DNA from: Bordetella parapertussis | GTDB lineage: Bacteria > Pseudomonadota > Gammaproteobacteria > Burkholderiales > Burkholderiaceae_C | Direction: 5' to 3' | Length of the DNA stretch: 64,000 nt | Assembly (NCBI GenBank): GCA_945901125.1 | Contig: CAMDKD010000002.1 | Span: 1 to 64,000, forward strand | Shown: positions 43,171 through 51,921 of the stretch, one piece after another | Numbering within the stretch: the stretch's first letter is position 1 | Layout of the letters: the number at the start of each line of letters is the position of its first letter | Translations under genes and position numbers: made by a program | The notes under the pieces: model-generated | The model's input: only the letters and a program-made list of their open reading frames with translations | Told to the model about the DNA's origin: nothing | Databases searched by the model: none

Positions 43171-43536
43171 ATGAGTGCCTTAGCCGAAACCATACCTACC
43201 GCCATGCCCGAGCCTATCGTCTTTACCGACAGTGCAGCGGCCAAAGTGGCTGACCTGATCGCCGAAGAAGGCAACCCCGAGTTGAAACTGCGCGTGTTTG
43301 TGCAAGGCGGCGGTTGCTCCGGTTTTCAGTATGGCTTCACTTTCGATGAAATCACCAACGAAGACGACACCATCATGTCCAAACACGGTGTCTCTTTGTT
43401 GATCGATGCCATGAGCTACCAGTATTTGCTCGGCGCCGAAATCGATTACAAGGAAGACTTGCAAGGTGCTCAGTTCGTCATCAAAAACCCGAACGCCACC
43501 AGCACCTGCGGTTGCGGGTCTTCATTCTCAGCCTGA
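43171..43536 (+). CDS. erpA: Iron-sulfur cluster insertion protein ErpA
   Basis: A-type carrier that delivers Fe-S clusters to apoproteins such as IspG/IspH. 121 residues with the three conserved cysteines C49 (GGGCSGFQYGF), C113 and C115 (TCGCGSSF). The start ATG at 43171 has GGAG seven bases upstream; an upstream in-frame start at 43159 overlaps that site and is rejected. An IscR-like site lies upstream and a terminator downstream, so it is a single-gene unit. Confidence 0.96.
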   Translation: MSALAETIPTAMPEPIVFTDSAAAKVADLIAEEGNPELKLRVFVQGGGCSGFQYGFTFDEITNEDDTIMSKHGVSLLIDAMSYQYLLGAEIDYKEDLQGAQFVIKNPNATSTCGCGSSFSA

Positions 43537-43555
43537 CTTTTTACAGCTGAGCAAC

Positions 43556-43581
43556 AAGCCGGGCTAGTCCCGGCTTTTTTT
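43556..43581. terminator. Terminator between erpA and anmK
   Basis: Perfect stem aagccggg (43556-43563) and cccggctt (43569-43576), loop ctagt, with a T run to 43581. It ends erpA; its 3' edge touches the anmK stop codon on the other strand. Confidence 0.9.
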
Positions 43582-44692
43582 ATGCGGGATAAATCGCACC
43601 CAGCACCCTGGGACCGGCCGCACCGGTCACCGCAGGCAGATTACCCGGCAGGTTCAAGCAAGTTTGGCGCGCCAGCCAGGCGAATGCAGCCGCTTCCACT
43701 TGCAGCGGCGGCAAGCCATGTTCTCCGGTGCTTTGAACAGGGATACCCGGCAAGCGCTGTTGCAGCATCTGCATCAGACATAGGTTGTAAGCGCCGCCAC
43801 CGCATACCAGCAGTCGCGCGGCGTAGGGTGCGTAGCGCAGCACATCCTCAGCGCATACCTGGGCCGTGAGTGCAGTCAAGCTGGCTTGCACGTCCACCGC
43901 GGTCAGCGGCGCGCAGCCGGCCAAAGCAGCGTTCAACCAGTCAGCATGAAACAGATCGCGGCCTGTGCTTTTTGGCGGCGGCAATTTGAAAAACGGTTCG
44001 CGCATCAGGTATTCAAGCAAAGCCGGGTTAACTTGACCTTCAGCCGCCCAAGCGCCGCCCCGGTCAAAGGCCTGACCGGTATGCAGTTGGCACCAATGGT
44101 CAAGCAGCACATTGCCGGGGCCGCAATCAAAGCCTGCGGCCTGTCCGTTATTCAGAATGCTGAGGTTGGACATGCCGCCGATATTGAGCACGGCCACTGT
44201 CTGCCCGTTAGCCCCGAACACATGTTGGTGAAACGCAGGCACCAGCGGCGCGCCCTGGCCGCCGGCGGCAATATCGCGGCTGCGGAAATCCGCGACCACG
44301 CGGATACCGGTTCGCTCGGCGAGCAAAGAAGGGTTGTTGATTTGAAGCGTATAGCCTATGCCGTCGTGCAAGCCGGGCTGATGGCGCACGGTTTGCCCGT
44401 GTGCGCCTATGGCCGAAATATCGGTGGGCAAATAGCCGGTGTGGTGCAGTAAATCCTGTACCACTTGGGCGTACAACAAAGCGAGTTCGTTAGCAGCCAG
44501 GGCAGACACATGCAATTCATCGCTGCCGCTGCGGTTGAGTTCAAGCAAAGTGTGTCGTAAGGTCTTGGAAAAAGGCAGACTGCTGTGGCCTAGGGTACGC
44601 AAGCCGGAGGTCGAAAAATCCGCCAGTACGGCGTCCACGCCATCGAGTGAGGTGCCTGACATCACGCCGATATAAAGCGTGCGCATGTTCAA
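43580..44692 (-). CDS. anmK: Anhydro-N-acetylmuramic acid kinase
   Basis: Cytoplasmic kinase that cleaves and phosphorylates 1,6-anhydro-MurNAc from cell-wall turnover, giving MurNAc-6-P. The 370-residue protein has the family start YIGVMSGTSLDGVDAVLADF, the IGAHGQTVRHQP block, the ADFRSRDIAAGGQGAPLVP block, LNIGGMSNL and FDCGPGN. Length is normal. It begins five bases after the M23 peptidase gene on the same strand, a sensible pairing of murein cleavage with murein recycling. The stop codon lies in the erpA terminator. Confidence 0.96.
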   Translation of the reverse strand: MNMRTLYIGVMSGTSLDGVDAVLADFSTSGLRTLGHSSLPFSKTLRHTLLELNRSGSDELHVSALAANELALLYAQVVQDLLHHTGYLPTDISAIGAHGQTVRHQPGLHDGIGYTLQINNPSLLAERTGIRVVADFRSRDIAAGGQGAPLVPAFHQHVFGANGQTVAVLNIGGMSNLSILNNGQAAGFDCGPGNVLLDHWCQLHTGQAFDRGGAWAAEGQVNPALLEYLMREPFFKLPPPKSTGRDLFHADWLNAALAGCAPLTAVDVQASLTALTAQVCAEDVLRYAPYAARLLVCGGGAYNLCLMQMLQQRLPGIPVQSTGEHGLPPLQVEAAAFAWLARQTCLNLPGNLPAVTGAAGPRVLGAIYPA

Positions 44693-44697
44693 AATAA

Positions 44698-46074
44698 TCA
44701 GTGCGTGGTGTCGGCTGAGGCGACCGAAGCTGAGGCCAGTTGTCTAGAGACTTCAGCCGCCTGGCGGTTGAATTGGTCACGCGCGAACGTAGGAACAGGT
44801 ACAGACTCGCTTTGACGGGCCAGCAATTGCGGGTCTTTGTGAACGCCGTTCACCCGGAATTCAAAATGCAAATGCGGGCCGGTGGCCCAGCCAGTTGCGC
44901 CAACCAAGCCGACCGTTTGACCTTGCGAAACAGACTGGCCGCGACGAACCAGCATTTTGCTCAAGTGCGCGTAAACCGTTGAGTGGCCGTTGCTGTGCTT
45001 GACCACCACCGCATTGCCGTAACCGCCCATATTGCCTGCGCTCTCCACCACGCCCAGGCCGACGCTGCGCACCGGTGTGCCTTGACCCGCCGCGTAATCC
45101 ACGCCGAGGTGGGCGCGCCAGGTTTGGAAGATGGGGTGAAAACGCATGCTAAAGCCGCTGCTCACCCGTGAAAACGCCAGCGGAGACGCCAGGTAGGTGC
45201 GGCGCAGACTTTGGCCTTGCAAGTTGTAATAACCGCCGGGTTTGTTGCTGTTTTCCTGGAACCACATGGCCTGGTGCGTTTTGCCTTTGTTGACAAATTC
45301 AGCCGTCAGCACTTTGCCGGGTTTGAGCGATTCACCGTCGGCTTCCAGCGACTCGTAAGTGACGGTGAAGCGGTCGCCTTTGCGCAGCGCGCGGTGAAAA
45401 TCTATGTCGCCTGAGAAAATTTCAGCAAGCTGCACAGCAATGCTGTCCGGAATGCGCGCATCGTCAGTGGCGGCAAACAAAGAGGTTTGAATCAAGCCGC
45501 CGGACAAGCGAACCGAGGTTTTGAGTTCGCCGGTTTCGCGTCTTGCGCTCAGCCCTTGCTCGCCGCGTTCAATCACCAGGCGTTGAAAACTGTCGTTCTT
45601 GTCGGTGGCCCAACGCGCAGTGAGTTTGAGCAAGTGGTTGTCGTCGTCAACTTCGGCGTTCAACTGGCGCGCGCTTTTGCCCAACAAAGCTTCGCGCACC
45701 AGCGGGTTGCCGCGCATGAAGTCAGCGGCTGTTTTATCGGATACGCCCAAGCGTGACAGCATGGATTCTGCCGTGTCGGTAGAGCGTGAGGTGTCAGTGC
45801 GGTAAAGCCGCAGCCGGTCTTTGCCAAGGCTGCTGATCTGGCTGTCCAGCGTGATGTTGCTGACGTTTTCCTCCAGTTGTCTGATGGGCGTAGGCGAGTC
45901 AGATTGCCTGAAACCGGCAACTGCCAGAGCCCCAGCGGCGGTCAGCGCCAACACCACAACCAGACGAACCACACCATTGCTGCGGTAAACATCATCATCT
46001 TGGGGGGTGTCGGGGAAATCGTTGTCTTGCAAAATCAGCATCCGGTGACTCAGGCGCCAGACGGACTGCAGCAC
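44698..46074 (-). CDS. M23-family peptidoglycan endopeptidase (MepM-like)
   Basis: A 458-residue membrane-anchored murein hydrolase. One membrane segment (about 35-53) is followed by a periplasmic region, an OapA/LysM-like middle domain (about 170-290), and a C-terminal LytM/M23 domain. The zinc motifs are intact: HLGVDYA (H-x3-D), and HLHFEFR (H-x-H), with GNMGGYGNAVVVKH between. It resembles E. coli MepM, which cuts cross-links during cell growth. Start 46074 is the first ATG; ATG 46041 is possible. Divergent from tyrS and co-directional with anmK. Confidence 0.92.
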   Translation of the reverse strand: MLQSVWRLSHRMLILQDNDFPDTPQDDDVYRSNGVVRLVVVLALTAAGALAVAGFRQSDSPTPIRQLEENVSNITLDSQISSLGKDRLRLYRTDTSRSTDTAESMLSRLGVSDKTAADFMRGNPLVREALLGKSARQLNAEVDDDNHLLKLTARWATDKNDSFQRLVIERGEQGLSARRETGELKTSVRLSGGLIQTSLFAATDDARIPDSIAVQLAEIFSGDIDFHRALRKGDRFTVTYESLEADGESLKPGKVLTAEFVNKGKTHQAMWFQENSNKPGGYYNLQGQSLRRTYLASPLAFSRVSSGFSMRFHPIFQTWRAHLGVDYAAGQGTPVRSVGLGVVESAGNMGGYGNAVVVKHSNGHSTVYAHLSKMLVRRGQSVSQGQTVGLVGATGWATGPHLHFEFRVNGVHKDPQLLARQSESVPVPTFARDQFNRQAAEVSRQLASASVASADTTH

Positions 46075-46174
46075 CTTAGAATGAAGGAAATAGTTGTGCG
46101 CTTCACCTGGAGGTGCGGCCCAAAGATGTGCAGTATACAGGCCTGACTACCAGGCAACAAGCCCGAAATCACTT

Positions 46175-47410
46175 ATGAATCAAGCATCTGAGAAACAAAC
46201 CTCACTATCTGCAACGGTTGAGCAAGCGCTGGCTGTGTCCATGCGTGGTTGCGAAGAACTGTTGCCGAGGGATGAATGGGTGAAAAAGCTGCAACGCCAT
46301 GAAAGCACCGGCCAGCCTTTGCGCATCAAGCTCGGCCTGGACCCGACCGCGCCCGACATACACATCGGTCATACGGTGGTGCTGAACAAAATGCGCCAGT
46401 TGCAGGATTTGGGGCATCAGGTGATTTTTCTGATCGGCGATTTCACCTCACTCATCGGCGACCCGTCCGGGCGCAACACCACCCGTCCGCCGCTGACGCC
46501 CGAGCAAATCAAGCTCAACGCCGATACCTATTACAAACAGGCCAGCATGGTGCTGGATCCGGCGCGCACTGAAATCCGCTACAACAGCGAATGGTGTGAT
46601 CCCCTTGGCGCGCGCGGCATGATTGAGCTGGCATCCCGCTACACCGTGGCGCGCATGATGGAGCGCGACGATTTCCATAAACGCTTTCACGGCGGGCAAT
46701 CGATCAGCGTGCACGAGTTTTTATACCCGCTGATGCAAGGCTACGACAGCGTGGCTTTGAAAAGTGACCTTGAGTTAGGCGGCACGGATCAAAAATTCAA
46801 TTTGTTGATGGGCAGGCATTTGCAACAGGAGTACGGCCAGGAACCGCAGTGCATTCTGACCATGCCGCTGCTCGAAGGCTTGGACGGCGTAGACAAAATG
46901 TCCAAAAGCAAAAACAACTACATAGGCATCACCGAAGACGCCAACACCATGTTCGCCAAGGTCATGTCCATCAGCGACGTATTGATGTGGCGCTGGTTCA
47001 CGCTTTTGAGCTTTCAAAGTTTGGAAGCGATTGCGGCTTTGAAAGCAGAAATTGAAGCAGGGCGCAACCCGCGCGACGCCAAAGTCATGCTGGCCAAGGA
47101 AATCACCGCGCGTTTTCACTCGACGGCACTGGCCGACAGCGCCGAGCAGGATTTCATCAACCGCAGCAAAGGCGGCATACCCGACGATATAGCCGATGTG
47201 CATCTGAGCGGCGCGCCCTTGGGCATCAATGCCTTATTGAAGAACGCCGGTTTGGCCCCATCTGCGAGTGAAGCCGGACGATTGGTCGAAGGCGGCGGTG
47301 TTCGCATAGACAGCAGCGTGGTCAGCGACAAAGGTTTGAAGCTGGATGCCGGTACGTATGTGGTGCAGGTGGGAAAGCGCAAGTTCGCGCGTGTGCACCT
47401 CAGCCCTTGA
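46175..47410 (+). CDS. tyrS: Tyrosine--tRNA ligase
   Basis: Class I aminoacyl-tRNA synthetase of 411 residues, the TyrRS form with C-terminal S4 domain. HIGHTVVLNKM is the HIGH motif; KMSKSKNNYIG is the KMSKS motif; LGLDPTAPDIHIGH and the TSLIGDPSGR region are diagnostic. The S4 region ends the protein (AGRLVEGGGVRIDSSVVSDKG). ATG 46175 is chosen since the upstream frame (from 46094) encodes non-conserved sequence in the divergent promoter region. Confidence 0.97.
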   Translation: MNQASEKQTSLSATVEQALAVSMRGCEELLPRDEWVKKLQRHESTGQPLRIKLGLDPTAPDIHIGHTVVLNKMRQLQDLGHQVIFLIGDFTSLIGDPSGRNTTRPPLTPEQIKLNADTYYKQASMVLDPARTEIRYNSEWCDPLGARGMIELASRYTVARMMERDDFHKRFHGGQSISVHEFLYPLMQGYDSVALKSDLELGGTDQKFNLLMGRHLQQEYGQEPQCILTMPLLEGLDGVDKMSKSKNNYIGITEDANTMFAKVMSISDVLMWRWFTLLSFQSLEAIAALKAEIEAGRNPRDAKVMLAKEITARFHSTALADSAEQDFINRSKGGIPDDIADVHLSGAPLGINALLKNAGLAPSASEAGRLVEGGGVRIDSSVVSDKGLKLDAGTYVVQVGKRKFARVHLSP

Positions 47411-47440
47411 TTTCGCGATAAGACAACCGGTATCCAAGCG

Positions 47441-48376
47441 ATGAACAGATTGAATGACTGGTTATTGAAACTCTCGCCCACCACCTTGTTGTGGACCTCG
47501 GTGTTGGTGGCCATCATCACCATCGTCATGAAGACACTGGCCTGGTACATCACCGATTCGGTTGGTTTGCTGTCTGATGCCATGGAGTCGTTTGTCAATC
47601 TGGCCAGCGCGATTTTTGCGCTGATCATGGTGACCGTGGCGCAGCAACCGGCGGACGAGGAACACCCTTACGGGCATCACAAGGCTGAGTATTTTTCATC
47701 AGGCTTTGAAGGCGTGTTGATCATGGGCGCGGCCGCCGCCATCATCTGGGCTTCGGTACACCGCGTATTTGATCCGCAGCCGGTGGTTGAACTCGGCTGG
47801 GGTTTGAGTTTGTCTGTGGCCAGTTCCGCGTTGAACGGTTTGCTGGCCTGGGTCATGTTCAAGGTGGCCAAACAACAGCGTTCTATCGCGCTCGAAGCCG
47901 ATGCTAAACACCTGGTGACCGATGTGTGGACATCGGCCGGTGTGGTCATAGGCTTGTTGCTGGTGATGTTCACCGGCTGGCTGTGGCTGGACGCGGTGGT
48001 CGCCATGGGCGTGGCCTTGAATATTTTGAAAGAAGGCTTTAATCTGATCTGGCGTTCATCCCAAGGGCTGATGGACGAAGCGGTTGAGCCTCAGATACTG
48101 GCCGATATCCACGAAGTGTTGCAAGGCTTTGAACACATGCGCGGTGAAGTGCAAATCATCCGCTTTGACCACATCACCACGCGCCAGGCCGGGCAACGCC
48201 GGTTTGTCGATATGCACATGCACATGCCGGCCAGTTGGTCGCTGGGACGCGCGGCTGCTTTGCGCACCAGTGTCGAGCAGGCTTTGATGAGCGCGGTGCC
48301 GGGGTTGCGCGCCAGTATTCAATTGCTGCCGAACGATGTGGAAGCGCATTTTGACGATGTGCGGGATTTGAAATAA
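47441..48376 (+). CDS. Cation diffusion facilitator family transporter
   Basis: Inner-membrane metal/H+ antiporter of 311 residues (FieF/ZitB family) that exports Zn, Fe or similar divalent cations. Six hydrophobic segments span about 18-200. The metal-site helices are recognisable: SVGLLSDAMESFVNLAS-type helix 2 and HLVTDVWTSAGVV in helix 5 (HxxxD). A cytoplasmic ferredoxin-like domain (about 210-300) carries FDHITTRQAGQRRFVDMHMHMP. Helix 2 reads DAMES where FieF has D-x3-D, so metal preference cannot be assigned. It lies 30 bases after tyrS. Confidence 0.9.
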   Translation: MNRLNDWLLKLSPTTLLWTSVLVAIITIVMKTLAWYITDSVGLLSDAMESFVNLASAIFALIMVTVAQQPADEEHPYGHHKAEYFSSGFEGVLIMGAAAAIIWASVHRVFDPQPVVELGWGLSLSVASSALNGLLAWVMFKVAKQQRSIALEADAKHLVTDVWTSAGVVIGLLLVMFTGWLWLDAVVAMGVALNILKEGFNLIWRSSQGLMDEAVEPQILADIHEVLQGFEHMRGEVQIIRFDHITTRQAGQRRFVDMHMHMPASWSLGRAAALRTSVEQALMSAVPGLRASIQLLPNDVEAHFDDVRDLK

Positions 48377-48431
48377 CTGTAGGTTTGACTGATTTGAAAT
48401 ATTGAAAGTGATGCAGGCCGATAATCATCAC

Positions 48432-49811
48432 ATGACCTCTTCCTTTCGCACGCTATCTCTTGCCCCCGACACCCTCAACAACTTAGATCAACTCGGCTAC
48501 ACCGAGATGACGCCGATACAAGCGGCCAGTCTGCCCTTAGCACTTGCCGGGCAGGATGTGATTGCCCAGGCCAGTACCGGCAGCGGCAAGACTGCGGCCT
48601 TTGGATTGCCCTTGGTTGAAAAGCTCACCGCCAACTTTCACGCGGTGCAAGCTTTGGTGTTGTGCCCGACGCGCGAACTCGCCGATCAAGTCACCATAGA
48701 AATACGCAGACTGGCGCGCGCCACAGCCAACATCAAAGTGGTGACGCTGTGTGGCGGTGTGGCTTTGCGCGGTCAGGAGCAAAGCCTGCAACACGGCTCG
48801 CACGTGGTGGTAGGTACACCCGGGCGCATTCTGGATCATTTGACGCGCGGCAGTTTGCGTTTGGACTCGGTGAAAACCTTGGTGCTAGATGAAGCCGATC
48901 GCATGTTGGACATGGGATTTTTCGACGACATTTCGCAGCTCATCAAACAATGCCCGGCGCAACGCCAGACGCTGCTGTTTTCTGCCACTTACCCCGAAGG
49001 CATAGGCAAGTTGTCGGCGCAGTTCATGCGCCAGCCGCAAACCGTGAAAGTGCAAACCGTGCACGCGGCCGACAAAATCAAACAACTCTTTTACGAGGTG
49101 CGTGAAGACGAGCGTTTGCATGCGGTGTCTTTGCTGCTCAACCATTTTCGGCCTGAATCAACGCTGGCGTTTTGCAATACCAAGCAGCAATGCCGTGAAC
49201 TTCTGGCCGTGTTGCAAGCGCAAGGTTTTGATGCACTGGCGCTTTACGGTGAACTCGAGCAGCGCGAGCGCGATCAGGTGCTGGTGCAATTCGCCAACCG
49301 CAGTTGCTCGGTGCTGGTCGCTACCGATGTGGCTTCGCGCGGTTTAGACATCAGCCAGTTGAACGCGGTCATCAATGTGGAAGTCACGCCGGATGCGGAA
49401 ATCCACATACACCGCATAGGCCGTACCGGGCGCGCGGATGCGCAAGGTCTTGCGTTAACACTGGCGAGTTTGGATGAAATGGGCGCGGTCGGTCGTGTCG
49501 AATTATTGCAAGGCATGGTGTCTGAATGGGCCAAGCTGGACTCGCTCACGGCAACGCCGGGCGGTAGATTGATGGCACCTATGCGCACTTTGCAAATTGT
49601 CGGCGGGCGCAAAGAAAAAATCCGCCCCGGCGATGTGCTGGGTGCGTTGACCGGCGAAGCAGGGTTCAGCGCCTCACAAATCGGCAAGATCAATGTGAAC
49701 GAGTTTTCCACCTACGTGGCGGTAGACAGAGCGATTGCTGCAGAGGCAGTCGAGCGTTTGTCCAAAGGCCGTATCAAGGGAAAAACCGTGCGCGTGCGTT
49801 TGATGGATTGA
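48432..49811 (+). CDS. dbpA: ATP-dependent RNA helicase DbpA
   Basis: DEAD-box helicase (459 residues) that acts in 50S assembly on helix 92 of 23S rRNA. Motifs: TPIQAASLP (Q), ASTGSGKTAA (I), PTRELADQ (Ia), VVVGTPGRILDH (Ib), LDEADRMLDMGF (II), FSATYP (III), HRIGRTGRADAQG (VI). The C-terminal DbpA RNA-binding domain (about 385-459, MRTLQIVGGRKEKIRPGDVLGAL) distinguishes it from other DEAD-box proteins. ATG 48432 gives the family start; TTG 48402 and ATG 48411 in frame are alternatives. Confidence 0.94.
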   Translation: MTSSFRTLSLAPDTLNNLDQLGYTEMTPIQAASLPLALAGQDVIAQASTGSGKTAAFGLPLVEKLTANFHAVQALVLCPTRELADQVTIEIRRLARATANIKVVTLCGGVALRGQEQSLQHGSHVVVGTPGRILDHLTRGSLRLDSVKTLVLDEADRMLDMGFFDDISQLIKQCPAQRQTLLFSATYPEGIGKLSAQFMRQPQTVKVQTVHAADKIKQLFYEVREDERLHAVSLLLNHFRPESTLAFCNTKQQCRELLAVLQAQGFDALALYGELEQRERDQVLVQFANRSCSVLVATDVASRGLDISQLNAVINVEVTPDAEIHIHRIGRTGRADAQGLALTLASLDEMGAVGRVELLQGMVSEWAKLDSLTATPGGRLMAPMRTLQIVGGRKEKIRPGDVLGALTGEAGFSASQIGKINVNEFSTYVAVDRAIAAEAVERLSKGRIKGKTVRVRLMD

Positions 49812-49840
49812 TTTACATTACCCGGGTAATGTGATATTCT
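49812..49840 (+). promoter_or_regulatory. vapBC promoter with perfect 18-bp palindromic operator
   Basis: TTTACA (49812-49817), a 17-base spacer and TATTCT (49835-49840) form a sigma-70 promoter. The perfect palindrome acattacccgggtaatgt at 49815-49832 overlaps the -35 box and fills most of the spacer, a classic autoregulated toxin-antitoxin operator. The antitoxin ATG is only six bases after the -10, which predicts a leaderless mRNA. Confidence 0.8.
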
Positions 49841-49846
49841 GAGCGC

Positions 49847-50113
49847 ATGTCTACCAAGCAATCCAAGCTGACTGCTCAAGGCCAGGTTTCTGTGCCTGCC
49901 GCTGTGCGTCAGTTCCTCAGCTTAAGTCCCGGCGCCACCATGCTCTGGGTGCAGGAGGGTGAGCGCATCTGGGTGAAACGTGCCGTCACACACACGACCG
50001 CTGATGTTCGCCAAGCGCTGTTTGGCAATTCAGCACCCAAAAAGACCACAGACAGGCCAGACAGCAAACAAGCCATTCGCAGCTTTATGCAGAAAAAACA
50101 TGCACGCCATTGA
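49847..50113 (+). CDS. vapB: AbrB/MazE-type antitoxin (VapB-like)
   Basis: An 88-residue antitoxin. The N-terminal swapped-hairpin AbrB domain (about 3-45: SKLTAQGQVSVPAAVRQFLSL) binds DNA; the basic, flexible C-terminal tail (about 65-88) would bind and block the toxin. The gene overlaps the PIN toxin by 14 bases and is preceded by a palindromic operator. No Shine-Dalgarno sequence precedes the start. The module sits between dbpA and ybeY. Confidence 0.87.
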   Translation: MSTKQSKLTAQGQVSVPAAVRQFLSLSPGATMLWVQEGERIWVKRAVTHTTADVRQALFGNSAPKKTTDRPDSKQAIRSFMQKKHARH

Positions 50114-50480
50114 CACCAATGTGTTGGTGCGTTTGTTGGTCAGAGACGATGTAAAGCAAGCAAAAACCGCTGACAGCTACATCAGCAAAGGCGCATGGGT
50201 ATCGCATCTGGTGCTGGTAGAAACTGTGTGGGTGCTTGACGCGGTGTATCAGCGCAGCCCGGCGCAATTGGCAGCGGCACTTGAACTGCTTCTGTCGCAT
50301 GAAAGCCTGGTGCTACAAGATGCAGATGTGGTCTTGGCGGCATTGACACATTTCAAAGCAAAACCTGCGTTGGGATTTTCAGATTGCATGGTGCTTGAAA
50401 TTGCGCGCAAAGCCGGCCACACGCCGCTCGGCAGCTTTGATAAATCTTTGGCAAAAGTCAGCGGTGTACACAAGCTCTAA
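50100..50480 (+). CDS. vapC: PIN-domain toxin VapC
   Basis: A 126-residue PIN-domain endoribonuclease toxin. The acidic catalytic residues are present: D5 (HAIDTNVLVRLL), E41 (LVLVETVWVL), D95 (GFSDCMVLEIA) and D114 (GSFDKSL). The ATG at 50100 overlaps the antitoxin end and puts D5 at the proper place; the longer frame from 49980 runs through the antitoxin. VapC toxins usually cut tRNA or rRNA; the target here is unknown. The module looks intact. Confidence 0.92.
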   Translation: MHAIDTNVLVRLLVRDDVKQAKTADSYISKGAWVSHLVLVETVWVLDAVYQRSPAQLAAALELLLSHESLVLQDADVVLAALTHFKAKPALGFSDCMVLEIARKAGHTPLGSFDKSLAKVSGVHKL

Positions 50481-50492
50481 AGACATTGTTTT

Positions 50493-50948
50493 TTATGCGT
50501 ACGGATTGGCAATCCCCAGTCCGGCCAAAATCTCTGTCTCATAAGCTTCCATGGCTTTGGCATCTTTAAGCGATGTTTCATGGTCCCAGCCCTGAGCGTG
50601 CAATGCGCCGTGCACCAGCAAATGCGCGTAATGCGATTTCAATGATTTGCCTTGTGATTTAGCCTCAGAAGCTACCACCGGCGCGCACAACACCAAATCC
50701 GCCATCACCATCGGCGACTGTTGGTAGTCAAAGGTCAGCACATTGGTAGCGTAGTCTTTGCGCCGGTAACTGGCGTTCAATGAACGACCTTCTTCCTCAT
50801 CCACAATGCGCACCGTCAGCTCAGCATCCAGCGACAACGCATGACGCAGGCAGCGGGCCACCCAATGGCGCGGCAAGGCTGCGCGATGTCTTGCTGCATA
50901 AGCGATATCGCCGAACTGCAAAGACAAAGACAACTGTTTCAGCGCCAT
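50493..50948 (-). CDS. ybeY: Endoribonuclease YbeY
   Basis: Metal-dependent RNase for 16S rRNA 3' maturation and ribosome quality control. The 151-residue protein has the zinc motif H113-x3-H117-x5-H123 (HGALHAQGWDH), preceded by the NVLTFDY block. It follows phoH by three bases. In most betaproteobacteria corC comes next; here the convergent vapC gene is 12 bases away instead. Confidence 0.95.
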   Translation of the reverse strand: MALKQLSLSLQFGDIAYAARHRAALPRHWVARCLRHALSLDAELTVRIVDEEEGRSLNASYRRKDYATNVLTFDYQQSPMVMADLVLCAPVVASEAKSQGKSLKSHYAHLLVHGALHAQGWDHETSLKDAKAMEAYETEILAGLGIANPYA

Positions 50949-50951
50949 GGC

Positions 50952-51881
50952 TTAAACAGTTTTGCGTTGCTTGTCATAGGCGTCGACGATGCGAGCAACC
51001 AGCGGATGGCGCACCACATCCTTGCTGGTGAAATGCGTGATGGCTATGCCCTCAACCCGGCGCAGTACAAGTTCCGCCTCTATCAGTCCGCTGGGACTGC
51101 CTTTGGGCAAATCGATTTGACTGACGTCGCCGGTCACCACCGCTTTGGCGCCAAAGCCGATGCGGGTGAGAAACATCTTCATTTGCTCGGGTGTGGTGTT
51201 TTGCGCTTCGTCCAAAATGATGAACGCATTGTTCAGGGTGCGACCGCGCATGAAAGCCAGCGGTGCAATTTCCAAAGCGCTGCGCTCGAACGCTTTTTGC
51301 ACTTTGTCAAACCCCATGAGTTCATAAAGAGCGTCGTACAGCGGGCGCAAATACGGGTCTACTTTTTGACCTAAATCTCCCGGGAGAAAACCCAGTTTCT
51401 CACCAGCCTCGACAGCCGGACGCGTCAAGATGATGCGTTGCACCGCGCTGCGCTCTAAAGCATCAACCGCGCTGGCCACCGCCAGATAGGTTTTACCGGT
51501 GCCGGCCGGGCCAATGCCGAAAGTGATGTCGTGGCTGGCGATGTTCTCCAGGTACAAGGCCTGGGTAGGGGTGCGTGCCCGCACATCGTTGCGACGTGTG
51601 GTCAGTGAGTGACCGTCATCCCCCATGTGCGCGTCGCCGGTCAACATCAATTGCACATGTTCTTTGGAGATGGGCTTGGCCGCGCGCTCGAACATGGCTT
51701 GCAAAACTTCCAAAGCGCGGTTGGCGTTGGCCTTGCTGCCGTCGATTTTGAATTTTTCGTGGCTGTGCGCAATCTTGACCTGCAAGCCGGTTTCTATGGT
51801 GCGCAAATGTTCATCCAGTGCACCGCATAAATTGCCCAACCGGGTATTGCTGCTGGGACTGAATTGGTGGCGAATAATCAA
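50952..51881 (-). CDS. PhoH-family ATPase (PhoH-like/YbeZ)
   Basis: A 309-residue cytoplasmic P-loop ATPase of the PhoH/YbeZ family, thought to act with YbeY in RNA metabolism. Walker A is GPAGTGKTYLA (about residue 120), Walker B is FIILDEAQNTTPEQ, and TGDVSQIDLP and RHPLVARIV close the domain. An N-terminal KH-like region precedes it. It is the first gene of the phoH-ybeY pair. The usual upstream miaB is absent; ruvA diverges instead. Confidence 0.93.
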   Translation of the reverse strand: MIIRHQFSPSSNTRLGNLCGALDEHLRTIETGLQVKIAHSHEKFKIDGSKANANRALEVLQAMFERAAKPISKEHVQLMLTGDAHMGDDGHSLTTRRNDVRARTPTQALYLENIASHDITFGIGPAGTGKTYLAVASAVDALERSAVQRIILTRPAVEAGEKLGFLPGDLGQKVDPYLRPLYDALYELMGFDKVQKAFERSALEIAPLAFMRGRTLNNAFIILDEAQNTTPEQMKMFLTRIGFGAKAVVTGDVSQIDLPKGSPSGLIEAELVLRRVEGIAITHFTSKDVVRHPLVARIVDAYDKQRKTV

Positions 51882-51899
51882 GCGACAGACCTGTTATGT

Positions 51900-51921
51900 A
51901 ACTTGCCTAACCCGGCAAGTT
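51900..51921. other. Perfect hairpin in the phoH-ruvA divergent region
   Basis: aacttgcc (51900-51907), loop taaccc, ggcaagtt (51914-51921): an 8-bp perfect inverted repeat, 18 bases before the phoH start on the minus strand. There is no T run, so it is not an ordinary terminator. It might be an operator or an mRNA leader hairpin. The rest of the 51882-52075 gap shows no gene. Confidence 0.4.
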
